Assembly: GCA_937919075.1 (NCBI GenBank) | Contig: CALFOF010000292.1 | Span: forward strand, 1-29,650 | Reading direction: 5' to 3' | Source: an uncultured Cyanobium sp. | Lineage (GTDB): Bacteria > Cyanobacteriota > Cyanobacteriia > PCC-6307 > Cyanobiaceae | Length of the DNA: 29,650 nt | In this document: positions 1 to 7,214 of the stretch, piece by piece | Layout: each line of letters starts with the position of its first letter | How positions within the stretch are numbered: the stretch's first letter is position 1 | Position numbers and translations under genes: made by a program | The notes under the pieces: model-generated | Told to the model about the DNA's origin: nothing | The model's database searches: none | Seen by the model: only the letters and a program-made list of their open reading frames with translations

Positions 1-44
1 GCGCCTCAGCCAGGCCCTGCCCTTCCCCCATGTGTTACCAAGAG

Positions 45-1385
45 TTACTTGCCCAGGGGCTTGAACCAGGCCGTGGCATCGATTAGCTGAACCTTGCCTT
101 TGCGGTGTTCGGGCTTGCGATTGCTCAGTACCCAGATGTAGGTGGCGATGCCGGTGTTGTAGAACATGTTCAACGGCAGGGCCACGATCGCCTCCAGCCA
201 GTCGTTCTCGATGATCCAGCGGCGGATGTTGCTTTCGCCCTGGCCCGCATCACCGGTGAACAGCGAGCTGCCGTTGTGAACTTCGGCGATGCGGCTGCCC
301 AGTGCCGTGCCGCTCTTCATCTTGCTGATCATGTTGGCGAGGAACAGCATTTGTCCATCGCTGGAGCGGGTGATCAGCGAATACTCCCCATCGCCGGTGT
401 GCTCGACCAGGAAACGGGAATCTTTGATGCCGCCCTTGCCGCCCATCCGCTCCAGATCCCCCTTCCAGCTCTTGCCGTAGGGCGGGTTGGAAAGCATGAA
501 GTCGAACTCGCGCGCCGGGAAAGCATCGTTGGCGAGGGTGGAATGCTCAGGCCCGCCCACGATGTTGTCGGCCCCATCGCCCTCGCCCTTGAGCAGCAGA
601 TCGGCCTTGCAGATGGCATAGGTTTCAGCGTTGATTTCCTGCCCATACAGGTGAGTGGCCACCTGCTTGCCCTGGGCGGCGGCCAGCTCCTTGAGTTCCT
701 CTTCCGCCACGGTGAGCATGCCGCCAGTGCCGCAGGCGCCGTCGTAAAGCAGGTAGGTGCCGGATTCGATCTCGGAAGCGATCGGCACGAAGATCAGCTT
801 GGCCATCAGCTTCACTGCATCACGCGGCGTCCAGTGCTCGCCGGCCTCCTCGTTGTTCTCCTCGTTGAAGCGGCGCACCAGTTCCTCGAACACCGTGCCC
901 ATGCCGTGGTTGTCGAGGCCGGTGGGGCTGAGATTGATGTCAGGCGAGAGAAACTTGCCGATCAGGGTGCCGAGGGCATCCGCCTTCGACAGGCGCGGAA
1001 TCTGGTTGCGGAACTCGAAGTTCTCCAGGATGTCCTGCACATTCGGCGAGAAGCCATCGAGATAGGCCTCGAAGTCGGCCTTGAGCTTCTGCTGGCTGGC
1101 GCGGGACGTGAGATCGCGCAGGGTGAATTTGGAGGTGTTGTAAAAGGCCTGGCCCGCTGCCTGCCGCAGAGCCGGGTCCTGATGGACGATCTGGGCTGCA
1201 TCCAGGGAGGCCTTCAGGTCCAACACCGCCTGCTTGGTGGGCTCCAGCACCGCATCCAACCGACGCAGCACAATCATCGGCAGGATCACGTCGCGGTACT
1301 TGCCGCGTACGTACAGATCCCGGAGCACGTCGTCGGCGATGCCCCAGATGAAGTTGGCGATCCAGTTGAGCTGGCCCTGTTCCAT
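45..1385 (-). CDS. hsdM: Type I restriction-modification DNA methyltransferase subunit M, C-terminally truncated
   Basis: This is the N6-adenine DNA methylase subunit of a type I restriction-modification system, which normally works with a specificity subunit (HsdS) and a restriction subunit (HsdR). The 446-aa product has the N-terminal HsdM helical domain (residues 1-150), the SAM-binding motif DGACGTGG at 215-222 and the catalytic NPPYG at 300-304. It ends abruptly at WFKPLGK. From memory, relatives of this subtype continue WFKPLRKNLGKKNCELSD and run for several hundred more residues. The remaining GK suggests a small deletion at that point followed by an early stop. No hsdS or hsdR is visible; partners would lie beyond the left edge. 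The catalytic domain looks intact, so methylation without restriction cannot be excluded, but a broken gene is the simpler reading. The ATG at 1385 is a natural start, 36 bp after the upstream gene. Confidence 0.85.
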   Translation of the reverse strand: MEQGQLNWIANFIWGIADDVLRDLYVRGKYRDVILPMIVLRRLDAVLEPTKQAVLDLKASLDAAQIVHQDPALRQAAGQAFYNTSKFTLRDLTSRASQQKLKADFEAYLDGFSPNVQDILENFEFRNQIPRLSKADALGTLIGKFLSPDINLSPTGLDNHGMGTVFEELVRRFNEENNEEAGEHWTPRDAVKLMAKLIFVPIASEIESGTYLLYDGACGTGGMLTVAEEELKELAAAQGKQVATHLYGQEINAETYAICKADLLLKGEGDGADNIVGGPEHSTLANDAFPAREFDFMLSNPPYGKSWKGDLERMGGKGGIKDSRFLVEHTGDGEYSLITRSSDGQMLFLANMISKMKSGTALGSRIAEVHNGSSLFTGDAGQGESNIRRWIIENDWLEAIVALPLNMFYNTGIATYIWVLSNRKPEHRKGKVQLIDATAWFKPLGK

Positions 1386-1421
1386 GGCAGTCCGTTGGTG
1401 CCGCTGGCCCGACGCGCTGGG

Positions 1422-2042
1422 CTAAGGATGCCTCAAGGCTGAGCCGGATGGGTGGGCCATCCAATCCCCCTCTCCACCCACCACCCAAAACCTCTTCCCA
1501 AACACCCCCGTCACCACCACCAACGCATCCCCAACCCCCTCCAACTCCTCTGGCCCCAGGTGCACCACCACCCCCCACTGCCCGTCATCGCGCTGAGCGG
1601 GCACCGCCTCGGGGTTGGCGCCATCGCCCTCACGCGCAAAGAACACCGGCGTGGTGCCCCAATCGCCGAAGGGCACCGGCGGTAAGTGGGCGGCCTGCTC
1701 GGGTTCGCCGGCGTACACCCACACGTCCTGGCCGTTCACCAGCGGGCGGCGCAGCCGTTGGTATTCGTTCGGCACGTCTTCCAGTAGATCGAGCCGCGCC
1801 AGGCCGGCGGCGTCCACGCGGTAGAGCTCGCCGTGCAGCAGCGGCGGGGGAGTGGTGGCGGTGTCGGTTGCAGGCGCGGGCACCGGCACGGCCATCGGGT
1901 AGGGGCCCACGTTGTGCATCGCCAGGCCCTGCAGGCGGGTGCGGCCGAGGGCTTCGGCGCCCACCAGCCAGTGGTGGTTGGCCTGGCCGCGCTTGAGCGT
2001 GCCGTACACGAACACCAGATGGGTGGGGCCGGCGGCGCTCAT
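1422..2042 (-). CDS. Gamma-glutamylcyclotransferase (GGCT/AIG2-like) family protein
   Basis: The 206-aa protein starts with the GGCT-fold signature VYGTLKRG (residues 12-19) that binds the substrate backbone. It later has LDLLEDVPNEYQR (around 85-96), where E88 is the expected catalytic glutamate. Proteins of this fold cyclise gamma-glutamyl amides to 5-oxoproline, for example in glutathione or gamma-glutamyl-amino-acid turnover; the substrate here cannot be read from sequence. It is longer than the usual 120-150 aa because of a proline-rich insertion (about 52-68) and a C-terminal extension. The start codon overlaps the stop codon of the upstream potassium-channel gene by four bases (ATGA, 2039-2042), so the two are probably translationally coupled. 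Confidence 0.85.
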   Translation of the reverse strand: MSAAGPTHLVFVYGTLKRGQANHHWLVGAEALGRTRLQGLAMHNVGPYPMAVPVPAPATDTATTPPPLLHGELYRVDAAGLARLDLLEDVPNEYQRLRRPLVNGQDVWVYAGEPEQAAHLPPVPFGDWGTTPVFFAREGDGANPEAVPAQRDDGQWGVVVHLGPEELEGVGDALVVVTGVFGKRFWVVGGEGDWMAHPSGSALRHP

Positions 2043-3010
2043 GGGGCTGGAGCGGGATCGATCGGTAGTGCGGCGGTTGGCGTGGCGGGCGGGCGCTGGC
2101 GGGTGAGGTTGAAGCGGCTGAAGTCGAGAAAGCGGTCGCCGTCGCCCTGGTCGAGCACGATGTCTTCGAAGGTCTCGTCGGGCCGCAGCTGCGACGCGGG
2201 GTAAGACATGCGCGCGAACACCGGGCTGCGCACCGTTTCATCGATGCCGTGGAACGACACCAGGATTTCGCCGTGGCGGGCCTTCAGCTGCTCGATCGAC
2301 AGCCCCGCCAGCGGGCTGTGCTCATCGATCAGGTGCATCACCGTCCACATCAGCCGGAAGTGAAAGGCATGGTTGCGCACCAGCTTGAGCGTGTGCACGC
2401 GGCGCATGCGCTGCCCCTCCGTGCTGAGCTCGTCCATGCCCAGGAACACGTTCAGGTGCCCCTCCACCAGGCTGTTGTGGTGCACGTTCGCCATGCGGAA
2501 GGTGAGGCACGGCACCCCGTTCCACGGCTGCACCGTGGCGATCTCGCTGAACAGGATCTCCGCCTTGCTGCGTGAAAAGCGGGCGAACACCAGCCCGGTG
2601 GTCACCGCCGTGAAGATCAGGCTCACCAGTGCCTGCAGCATCACCAGTAGATTCACCGTGAGCGAGCGGGGGTGCAGCACCCCATAACCGATCGATCCGA
2701 GCGTCTGCACGCTGAAGAAAAAGGCCTCGCTGAAGCCGGCCGCTCTGCCTTCCGGCACGCCGCCGATGCCGGCCGGATCCAGCAGATACAGGCCGGCGAA
2801 CAGCAGATTGATCGCCAGATACCCGGCCGCGATCAGCAGCAGGAAGCCCCACCATGGGCACGAGAGCATCAGCCGGTAGGGCTCGCGCCATAACGAGAAG
2901 ATCTGATCGATCTCATCGGTGCGATACACCCCCTCTTCCCGCTGCAGGTGGATTGGCTTCAGCCGCCGGGGCCTGGCGCTGGGGCGAGATCGTGGGCGGG
3001 AGCGGGCCAT
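2039..3010 (-). CDS. Inward-rectifier potassium channel (KirBac family)
   Basis: This is a predicted plasma-membrane potassium channel of the prokaryotic Kir family, 323 aa from the ATG at 3010. A GTG at 3058 would add 16 residues but has no better ribosome-binding site. Order of parts: basic N-terminus; amphipathic slide helix (about 36-48); TM1 (53-75); pore helix with selectivity filter SIGYG (106-110); TM2 (119-142); and the cytoplasmic immunoglobulin-like Kir domain, including the conserved stretch EIATVQPWNGVPCLTFRMAN just after TM2. The filter carries GYG followed by VLHP, where many KirBac proteins have GYGDMHP. The gene is coupled to the downstream GGCT gene by a 4-bp overlap. The closest well-known homologues are KirBac1.1 and KirBac3.1. 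Channel identity is very likely; gating ligand is unknown. Confidence 0.93.
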   Translation of the reverse strand: MARSRPRSRPSARPRRLKPIHLQREEGVYRTDEIDQIFSLWREPYRLMLSCPWWGFLLLIAAGYLAINLLFAGLYLLDPAGIGGVPEGRAAGFSEAFFFSVQTLGSIGYGVLHPRSLTVNLLVMLQALVSLIFTAVTTGLVFARFSRSKAEILFSEIATVQPWNGVPCLTFRMANVHHNSLVEGHLNVFLGMDELSTEGQRMRRVHTLKLVRNHAFHFRLMWTVMHLIDEHSPLAGLSIEQLKARHGEILVSFHGIDETVRSPVFARMSYPASQLRPDETFEDIVLDQGDGDRFLDFSRFNLTRQRPPATPTAALPIDPAPAP

Positions 3011-3078
3011 GGTGCGGAGCGGTGCCGTGGCGGCAGGAGGGCGCCAGCTGTAGCCCACCAGCGGGCAACTTGCCGGTT

Positions 3079-3588
3079 TCAGCTGTGGGGTTCAGCTGCG
3101 GGTTCGATCCCCCAGGCCTGCCGTATCACGGGATGACTGACCTCCCAGGCGTGCTCCATCGGTTCGATCGGTGCCGTGCGGTTGCTGGCTTCCAGATCAC
3201 GCGCCTGCATCACTTCGCGCAGCGCCTGGCGAAACGCGTCGGTTTCCTGCAGCAGCAGATCCACCGCTGTGCTGCCGCCCAACGCCTGGCGCATGGGTTC
3301 AAGCCCCAGCGACAGCCGCAGGCTGGAGAGATGGTCGTCGATCCAGGCCCATTCATACAGCAGCATGGCGTCGCTGCAAGCGTTCAGATGCTGGCGGTAG
3401 CTGGCGATGTGTTGCTCGACGGCCCCACTCAGCGCCGGCACCTTGCCGCCTGTGGAACCAGCCGCCAGGGGCTCAGCCGCTGCCGCCTGGCTGCGGCGAC
3501 CGGCCTCGGCCCGTTCCTTGAGCCGCAACATGATCTCGCGCAGATAGCTCAAGAGCGCTCCGGCCACTTGCCCTGCAGCGTAAGCCAT
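3079..3588 (-). CDS. Hypothetical protein, 169 aa, mostly helical
   Basis: I do not recognise this protein. It is soluble, with no signal peptide or membrane span, and rich in Ala, Leu, Glu and Arg. It has an Ala/Gly-rich linker at about 35-48 and otherwise looks alpha-helical. The C-terminal half contains the stretch AIRQAW-like VIRQAWGIEP and a charged helix (QETDAFRQALREVMQARDLE). It sits between a DCC-family protein upstream (18 bp away) and the Kir channel downstream, all on the minus strand, so it may be co-transcribed. Coding status is supported by its length, the tight packing with same-strand neighbours and the lack of a better frame. Function is unknown. Confidence 0.65.
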   Translation of the reverse strand: MAYAAGQVAGALLSYLREIMLRLKERAEAGRRSQAAAAEPLAAGSTGGKVPALSGAVEQHIASYRQHLNACSDAMLLYEWAWIDDHLSSLRLSLGLEPMRQALGGSTAVDLLLQETDAFRQALREVMQARDLEASNRTAPIEPMEHAWEVSHPVIRQAWGIEPAAEPHS

Positions 3589-3605
3589 CTGCGGCTTCCG
3601 GCCCT

Positions 3606-3998
3606 TCAGCCTGGATCCACTGGCAGCCCCTTGGCGGCTAACGCCAGGCGGCGAGCCAGCAGCAGCACGGGATAGAGCAGACGGGTGCGATCCGGGTTGC
3701 CGAAGATCACCTGCAACAGCTTCAGCAAGCCATCACTGGGCTCCAGCTGGCTGCACAGTTTTGCCACCGCGTCAGCGCCGTGCCAGATCCGCTCTCCCTC
3801 GATCAGCACGGCACCGGAAGCCAGGTTGAATCCCTGTTGCTGGAGTGCATGCCGCAGCTCCGCATCGGCGCGGCCATCAATGATCATGAGCTGGGGCACT
3901 CCTCCGCGCAGCTCACTTGTGCTGGCGAAATGGCGGCAGAACGGGCAGCCGCCGTCATACACCAACTGCAGCGGTGGAGTGTGGGGATCGCTGCTCAC
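3606..3998 (-). CDS. DCC-family (DUF393) thiol-disulfide oxidoreductase-like protein
   Basis: This is a thioredoxin-like protein of the DCC family, named after the motif DxxCxxC. Here YDGGCPFC lies at residues 14-21 with cysteines at 18 and 21. The 130-aa length from the GTG at 3998 fits the family. The frame stays open up to an ATG at 4091, but that extra 31-residue segment is unlike the family and would run into the promoter region of the divergent cyAbrB gene, so the GTG is preferred. The family is predicted to carry out thiol-disulfide exchange; no substrate is established. A second, different DCC protein lies at 9375-9773. Confidence 0.85.
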   Translation of the reverse strand: MSSDPHTPPLQLVYDGGCPFCRHFASTSELRGGVPQLMIIDGRADAELRHALQQQGFNLASGAVLIEGERIWHGADAVAKLCSQLEPSDGLLKLLQVIFGNPDRTRLLYPVLLLARRLALAAKGLPVDPG

Positions 3999-4099
3999 TG
4001 GACGAATACCAACAGGCCAGATTTTAGGGAGCGAGGCAGAGACGCTGTCCTGCGTACAGGCAGAAAGCAACCCACTGGCGCGCGATTGCATCGTATGGC

Positions 4100-4105
4100 T
4101 ATATT
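4100..4105 (+). promoter_or_regulatory. Possible -10 box for cyAbrB
   Basis: The hexamer TATATT lies 24 bases upstream of the cyAbrB start codon, in the gap between divergent genes. No convincing -35 box is present at the right spacing, so this is tentative. Confidence 0.35.
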
Positions 4106-4129
4106 GAGCTCGTCTTTCACAACAACCCC

Positions 4130-4498
4130 ATGCTCACCGGATCTGATCTCCTGGCGAAAGTCAAGGAGCTTGGTGATGTCGGTAAATCCGAGCTTGTTCG
4201 TGCCGCTGGGTACGTCAGCACCAAAAAGGACGGCAGCGAGCGTCTGAACTTCACGGCCTTCTACGAGGCTCTGCTGGAAGCCAAGGGCGTCAGCCTCGGC
4301 TCCTCCAGTCCCAACGGCGTCGGCCAGGGCGGCCGCAAGCTCAGCTACGTCACCAAGGTCCAGTTCAATGGCAATCTGCTGATCGGCAAGGCCTACACCG
4401 CCATCCTCGGTCTGCAGCCCGGCGATGAGTTCGAGATCAAGCTTGGCAAGAAGCAGATTCGCCTCGTCCCGGTCGGTGGCGAAGAAAGCGACGAATGA
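4130..4498 (+). CDS. Cyanobacterial AbrB-family transcriptional regulator (cyAbrB)
   Basis: This is a small DNA-binding regulator of the cyanobacteria-specific cyAbrB group (122 aa). The N-terminal half (GSDLLAKVKELGDVGKSELV...) is the cyanobacterial domain. The C-terminal half (about 70-115: GRKLSYVTKVQFNGNLLIGK, then LGLQPGDEFEIKL) is the AbrB/SpoVT swapped-hairpin DNA-binding region, which in this group is C-terminal rather than N-terminal. Known members (cyAbrB1/CalA and cyAbrB2/CalB) affect carbon/nitrogen balance, hydrogenase and stress genes. I cannot decide which paralogue this is. It is monocistronic in appearance, divergent from the DCC gene and followed by about 285 bp before the next start. 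Confidence 0.93.
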   Translation: MLTGSDLLAKVKELGDVGKSELVRAAGYVSTKKDGSERLNFTAFYEALLEAKGVSLGSSSPNGVGQGGRKLSYVTKVQFNGNLLIGKAYTAILGLQPGDEFEIKLGKKQIRLVPVGGEESDE

Positions 4499-4665
4499 GC
4501 GCTTGGCGCGTGGCTCAACGGCCTTGATCCGTCGCCACCCAGCGCCGCTTTTTCTGGGTCTGTCTTGAGCCCTAGGCGCTGAGCTGCTTCTAGCCGTGCT
4601 GTTTGTCTGCGTTTAGAGCGGACCCGATTGGCGGTTAACCCTGCCGCTGGAACCATTTTTGGCGT

Positions 4666-4691
4666 TGCCGCCAGAAATGGCTCTGGCGGCA
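4666..4691 (+). terminator. Hairpin downstream of cyAbrB, terminator-like
   Basis: A perfect 10-bp inverted repeat (TGCCGCCAGA / TCTGGCGGCA) with a 6-base loop is followed by a moderately T-rich tail (TTTCGTTTG). It lies about 170 bp after the cyAbrB stop. It could end that transcript or act as an attenuator before the amidase gene. The tail is not a pure T-run, so termination is uncertain. Confidence 0.45.
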
Positions 4692-4783
4692 TTTCGTTTG
4701 TGCAGGAGTTGTTTCACCTTTTGCTGCTGCGGCTGCGGCACTTTGGTGTGATCTGCGTCCCGCGAGCTCAGAGGATGGGCGCC

Positions 4784-5611
4784 ATGGAACATCCACGCCT
4801 TCGGTTTTGGCGCACCTGCCATGGGCGGGTGCTGGTGGCGCTGGCCTCAGCGGGCCTGATCAGCGCTTGCCAGGGGCAACCGCCGGAGCCGCCCCGCTCC
4901 GCTGGCCCCCAGCCCAGCTGGCAGGTGCAGACCCTTGCAGATCCGGGCCTGCCGCGGCGCACCGAGACCGAACTGGCCCGCTGCGCCGCCGCCCTCGGCC
5001 TGCCGCCGGAGCGCAACCGGCTCGCCGATCCCACCAACTTCGGCGAACGCCAGAGCGCCGATGCCTTTGGTCGAGCCGTGCCCGCCGGGCCGGCCCTGAT
5101 CGTGTTGCACGAAACCGTGATCGATGAAGCGCAGACCCTGGCCCTCTTTCGCACCCCGCATCCCAATGACAACGACCAGGTCAGCTACCACCTGGTGATC
5201 AACCCCGCCGGCGATCGGCTGCGCATCGTTCCCGACGCCAACCGCGCCTATGGCGCCGGCATGTCGGCCTTCGGCGATTTCACGGTGCGGATCCGGCCCA
5301 CCTCGGTGGGGTCGCTCAACAACGTGGCGCTGCATCTCGGCCTGGTGTCCCCCGCCGACGGCCGTGGCGATTCCCCCGGTCACTCCGGCTATACCGATGC
5401 CCAATACCGCGCCGTCGCCGCCCAGGTGCTGCTGTGGCAGGCGCGCTTCGGCATCCCGCTCACCCGCCTCACCAGCCACGCCGCCGTCGATCGCAGCCAC
5501 TCCCGCTACGACCCGCGCAGCTTCCGCTGGGACCAGTTCATGGCTCACTACCGCCTGGCCGCCAAAGCCTGCGGCTTCACCGCCTACGACACCGAGCGCG
5601 CCACCTATTGA
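4784..5611 (+). CDS. N-acetylmuramoyl-L-alanine amidase-like lipoprotein (Amidase_2/PGRP fold)
   Basis: The ATG at 4784 is preferred over upstream in-frame starts because AGAGG sits nine bases before it and it opens a clean lipoprotein signal: basic start, hydrophobic stretch, then the lipobox ISAC at about residues 26-29. The 275-aa mature part is a zinc amidase domain. It has ALIVLHETV (first zinc His), VSYHLVINPAGD, NNVALHLGL, and SHAAVDRSHSRYDP near the C-terminus with the second His and the acidic position. Such enzymes cut the bond between muramic acid and the stem peptide, or amide ligands with the same fold. Cell location is predicted as membrane-anchored facing the periplasm. Substrate preference cannot be read from the sequence. 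Confidence 0.85.
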   Translation: MEHPRLRFWRTCHGRVLVALASAGLISACQGQPPEPPRSAGPQPSWQVQTLADPGLPRRTETELARCAAALGLPPERNRLADPTNFGERQSADAFGRAVPAGPALIVLHETVIDEAQTLALFRTPHPNDNDQVSYHLVINPAGDRLRIVPDANRAYGAGMSAFGDFTVRIRPTSVGSLNNVALHLGLVSPADGRGDSPGHSGYTDAQYRAVAAQVLLWQARFGIPLTRLTSHAAVDRSHSRYDPRSFRWDQFMAHYRLAAKACGFTAYDTERATY

Positions 5612-5671
5612 GGGGTGGCGGGCTCGCTTCGCGCCTGCCCCGAATTTCCGCCTACCAACCTTGCCGAGATT

Positions 5672-5710
5672 CGTAACGAAGTCCAAAGGTTTCTGTTACG
5701 CTTTGCAAAG
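5672..5710 (+). promoter_or_regulatory. Palindromic control region upstream of Hlip
   Basis: Just upstream of the Hlip gene there is an inverted repeat CGTAAC (5672-5677) / GTTACG (5695-5700) with a 17-base spacer. It is followed directly by the perfect 10-base palindrome CTTTGCAAAG (5701-5710). Hlip genes are strongly controlled by light stress, so a regulator-binding role is plausible, but the sequence does not match the HLR1 consensus well enough to name the factor. Confidence 0.4.
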
Positions 5711-5728
5711 CACCTCGCTACCCACACC

Positions 5729-5878
5729 ATGACCAACGCCACCACCCCTTCCCGCTTCGGTTTCGTTGCCTTCGCTGAAACCTGGAATGGCCGTCTGGCG
5801 ATGCTCGGCTTCGTGATCGGCCTCGGCACTGAGCTGCTCACCGGCCAAGGCATCCTCTCCCAGATCGGCCTCGGCTGA
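5729..5878 (+). CDS. High-light-inducible protein (Hlip/SCP), chlorophyll a/b-binding family
   Basis: This is a 49-aa one-helix member of the chlorophyll a/b-binding family. The signature FAETWNGRLAMLGFVIGL (about 16-33) contains the ExxNGRxAMxGF motif, whose Glu/Asn/Arg bind chlorophyll and lock helix pairs, followed by a short tail LSQIGLG. Hlips sit in the thylakoid membrane, bind chlorophyll and carotenoid, protect photosystem II and help chlorophyll recycling under strong light. The frame is open further upstream, but the ATG at 5729 gives the normal family length. It is followed by a strong hairpin and so is probably transcribed alone. Confidence 0.95.
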   Translation: MTNATTPSRFGFVAFAETWNGRLAMLGFVIGLGTELLTGQGILSQIGLG

Positions 5879-5895
5879 ATCCAGGCCCACCCACT

Positions 5896-5939
5896 GCCCA
5901 CGGCAGGTCGATCGCCTCGGGCGGTCACCTGCCGTGGGC
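5896..5939 (+). terminator. Strong hairpin terminator after Hlip
   Basis: Two 13-base arms (5896-5908 and 5927-5939) are perfectly complementary and enclose an 18-base loop. They are followed by TTTGCTATT. It begins 18 bases after the Hlip stop codon, which fits a transcript end or an mRNA-stabilising 3' hairpin. Confidence 0.75.
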
Positions 5940-5998
5940 TTTGCTATTGGGAGCTGAGCCCTGCCTGATCCGGTCGCCCACGCCCCCCTCCCTCCGCC

Positions 5999-6790
5999 AT
6001 GGCCTACGCCCTCTGCTTCGTTCTTCACTGCAGCCCCACCGATGTCTCGAAGGGGCCGCCCCAGTGGTCTGATCTGTTGGCCCAGCAGCACGAGGCGATC
6101 AGTGCGGCCCAGGCCCTCAAGATTTTTCGCTGCCCCCCCGGCTGGGATGGTTCCCTCGATGAGCTGGTAAGTGCCGGCCAGGCCAACGCCGCCGGTGACG
6201 ACCCCTTCCAGCATCTGCCAGATGGTCCCTTCGAGGCGTTGCCCGCCGCGTCTGCTGAGGCCACCGGCCAGAACCCCGCCGCTTCGGCCGAAAGCTCGCC
6301 GGCCTGGCGGTTGCTCTGCAACGCCACCATTCCCCGCTTCGCGGCCGAGCGTCTCTGGCTCAGCGTCTACGACCTGGAGAGTGAGGAGGCCTCGCCGCAG
6401 GCGGAGCCTCGCCAGCTGCGGCTGTTAGACAGCTTTCCACTCACCGCTGCCGCCAACGAAACCTGCTGGTTCTTCCCGACCGACGACGGCCGCTACCTCT
6501 CCTGTGCCACCAACGAACAGGTGCGTTGTCTGCCTGGATTCACCCCCGAGCAGCGCTTCAGCGACACACCTTCCGCCTATGACCGCGCCGGCATCAAAGT
6601 GCTGTGGTCGTTAATGGCCGATGAGGAAAGCTTGCGCTGCGTTGGCCTCACCTACCAGCGGCACCGGGTGGATTTTCCCCTGATCGAACGCCATCGCTCC
6701 GTGGCTACCACCTGGATCGCCTTTGAGGTGGAAAGTGAGGCCGCCGAACCCCTGCAGGTGACATCCACGATCACCACGTATCAGGGTTGA
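5999..6790 (+). CDS. Hypothetical protein, 263 aa
   Basis: I do not recognise this family. The protein has no signal peptide or membrane span. It opens MAYALCFVLHCSPTD and has an Ala/Pro/Glu-rich, probably unstructured segment at about 60-100. The well-ordered C-terminal half is rich in aromatic residues (CWFFPTDDGRYLSC, SAYDRAGIKVLW, HRVDFPLIERH, VATTWIAFEVE). The beta-strand-like pattern suggests a compact mixed or beta fold. Codon use and GC match its neighbours. It stands alone between the Hlip terminator and a terminator at 6874-6892. It is probably a lineage-restricted cyanobacterial protein of unknown role. Confidence 0.75.
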   Translation: MAYALCFVLHCSPTDVSKGPPQWSDLLAQQHEAISAAQALKIFRCPPGWDGSLDELVSAGQANAAGDDPFQHLPDGPFEALPAASAEATGQNPAASAESSPAWRLLCNATIPRFAAERLWLSVYDLESEEASPQAEPRQLRLLDSFPLTAAANETCWFFPTDDGRYLSCATNEQVRCLPGFTPEQRFSDTPSAYDRAGIKVLWSLMADEESLRCVGLTYQRHRVDFPLIERHRSVATTWIAFEVESEAAEPLQVTSTITTYQG

Positions 6791-6866
6791 ACATCAGCAG
6801 GCACGATCGCCGGCTGGCGTTGTTTTGAGGCTTTCTGCGCTTCACGGCAAGGCGTGGTCAGCTGCC

Positions 6867-6892
6867 ATAAAAAAACCGGCCTCAGGCCGGTT
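6867..6892 (-). terminator. Intrinsic terminator for the 6938-7153 minus-strand gene
   Basis: An 8-bp perfect stem AACCGGCC / GGCCGGTT with a 3-base loop lies at 6874-6892. On the minus strand it is followed by a run of seven T residues (plus-strand AAAAAAA ending at 6875), which is a textbook intrinsic terminator. On the plus strand it is followed by TTGTTGGTTT and could also stop transcription from the 263-aa gene. Confidence 0.85.
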
Positions 6893-6937
6893 GTTGGTTT
6901 CAGCTTTGATTGTCTAGCTGCCTCAAGCGGGGCCTGC

Positions 6938-7153
6938 TCAGCCGGCTTGGTTGTAGAGGCTTTCGAGCCGTTCGCGGCTGAGGTCCACGTACATCACCGA
7001 ATCACCCGGTTCCGGCGCTTCCGGGTGGGGGCGAGGCGCAATGGGGACAGCGCGCCAGTCGGTCTGGCGAAGGTTCTGGCGCATCAGGGCAAAGGCGCCG
7101 CCGGCGATGGCAGCGAAGCAGGCGAAATAAAAGAAGGCGAACAATGCGTCCAT
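6938..7153 (-). CDS. Small single-pass membrane protein (possibly DUF2973-like)
   Basis: The 71-aa protein has an N-terminal hydrophobic helix (residues 3-23, FAFFYFACFAAIAGGAFAL) and then a short cytoplasmic tail rich in proline and acidic residues: HPEAPEPGDSVMYVDLSRE. The layout of one helix followed by an HPE motif and a short beta-like stretch resembles the cyanobacterial DUF2973 family, but I am not certain. It has its own strong terminator. It lies 61 bp downstream of the ExbD-like operon on the same strand, so read-through from that operon is possible. No function is known. Confidence 0.7.
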   Translation of the reverse strand: MDALFAFFYFACFAAIAGGAFALMRQNLRQTDWRAVPIAPRPHPEAPEPGDSVMYVDLSRERLESLYNQAG

Positions 7154-7214
7154 GGGTTACTTGCTTTTCCCCACTCTAGTGTGACGTTCTGTTAAGCGTG
7201 GCTTGCTTTCGGCC

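Noticed and set aside
1..31. Possible gene start on the minus strand (ATG at 31, M-G-E-G-Q) running off the left edge
   Set aside because: Only ten codons are visible and there is no ribosome-binding site; it cannot be told apart from chance.
105..1442. Long plus-strand open frame (445 codons) opposite hsdM
   Set aside because: It is the mirror of a well-supported hsdM frame; high GC leaves antisense frames open. The protein has no recognisable motif.
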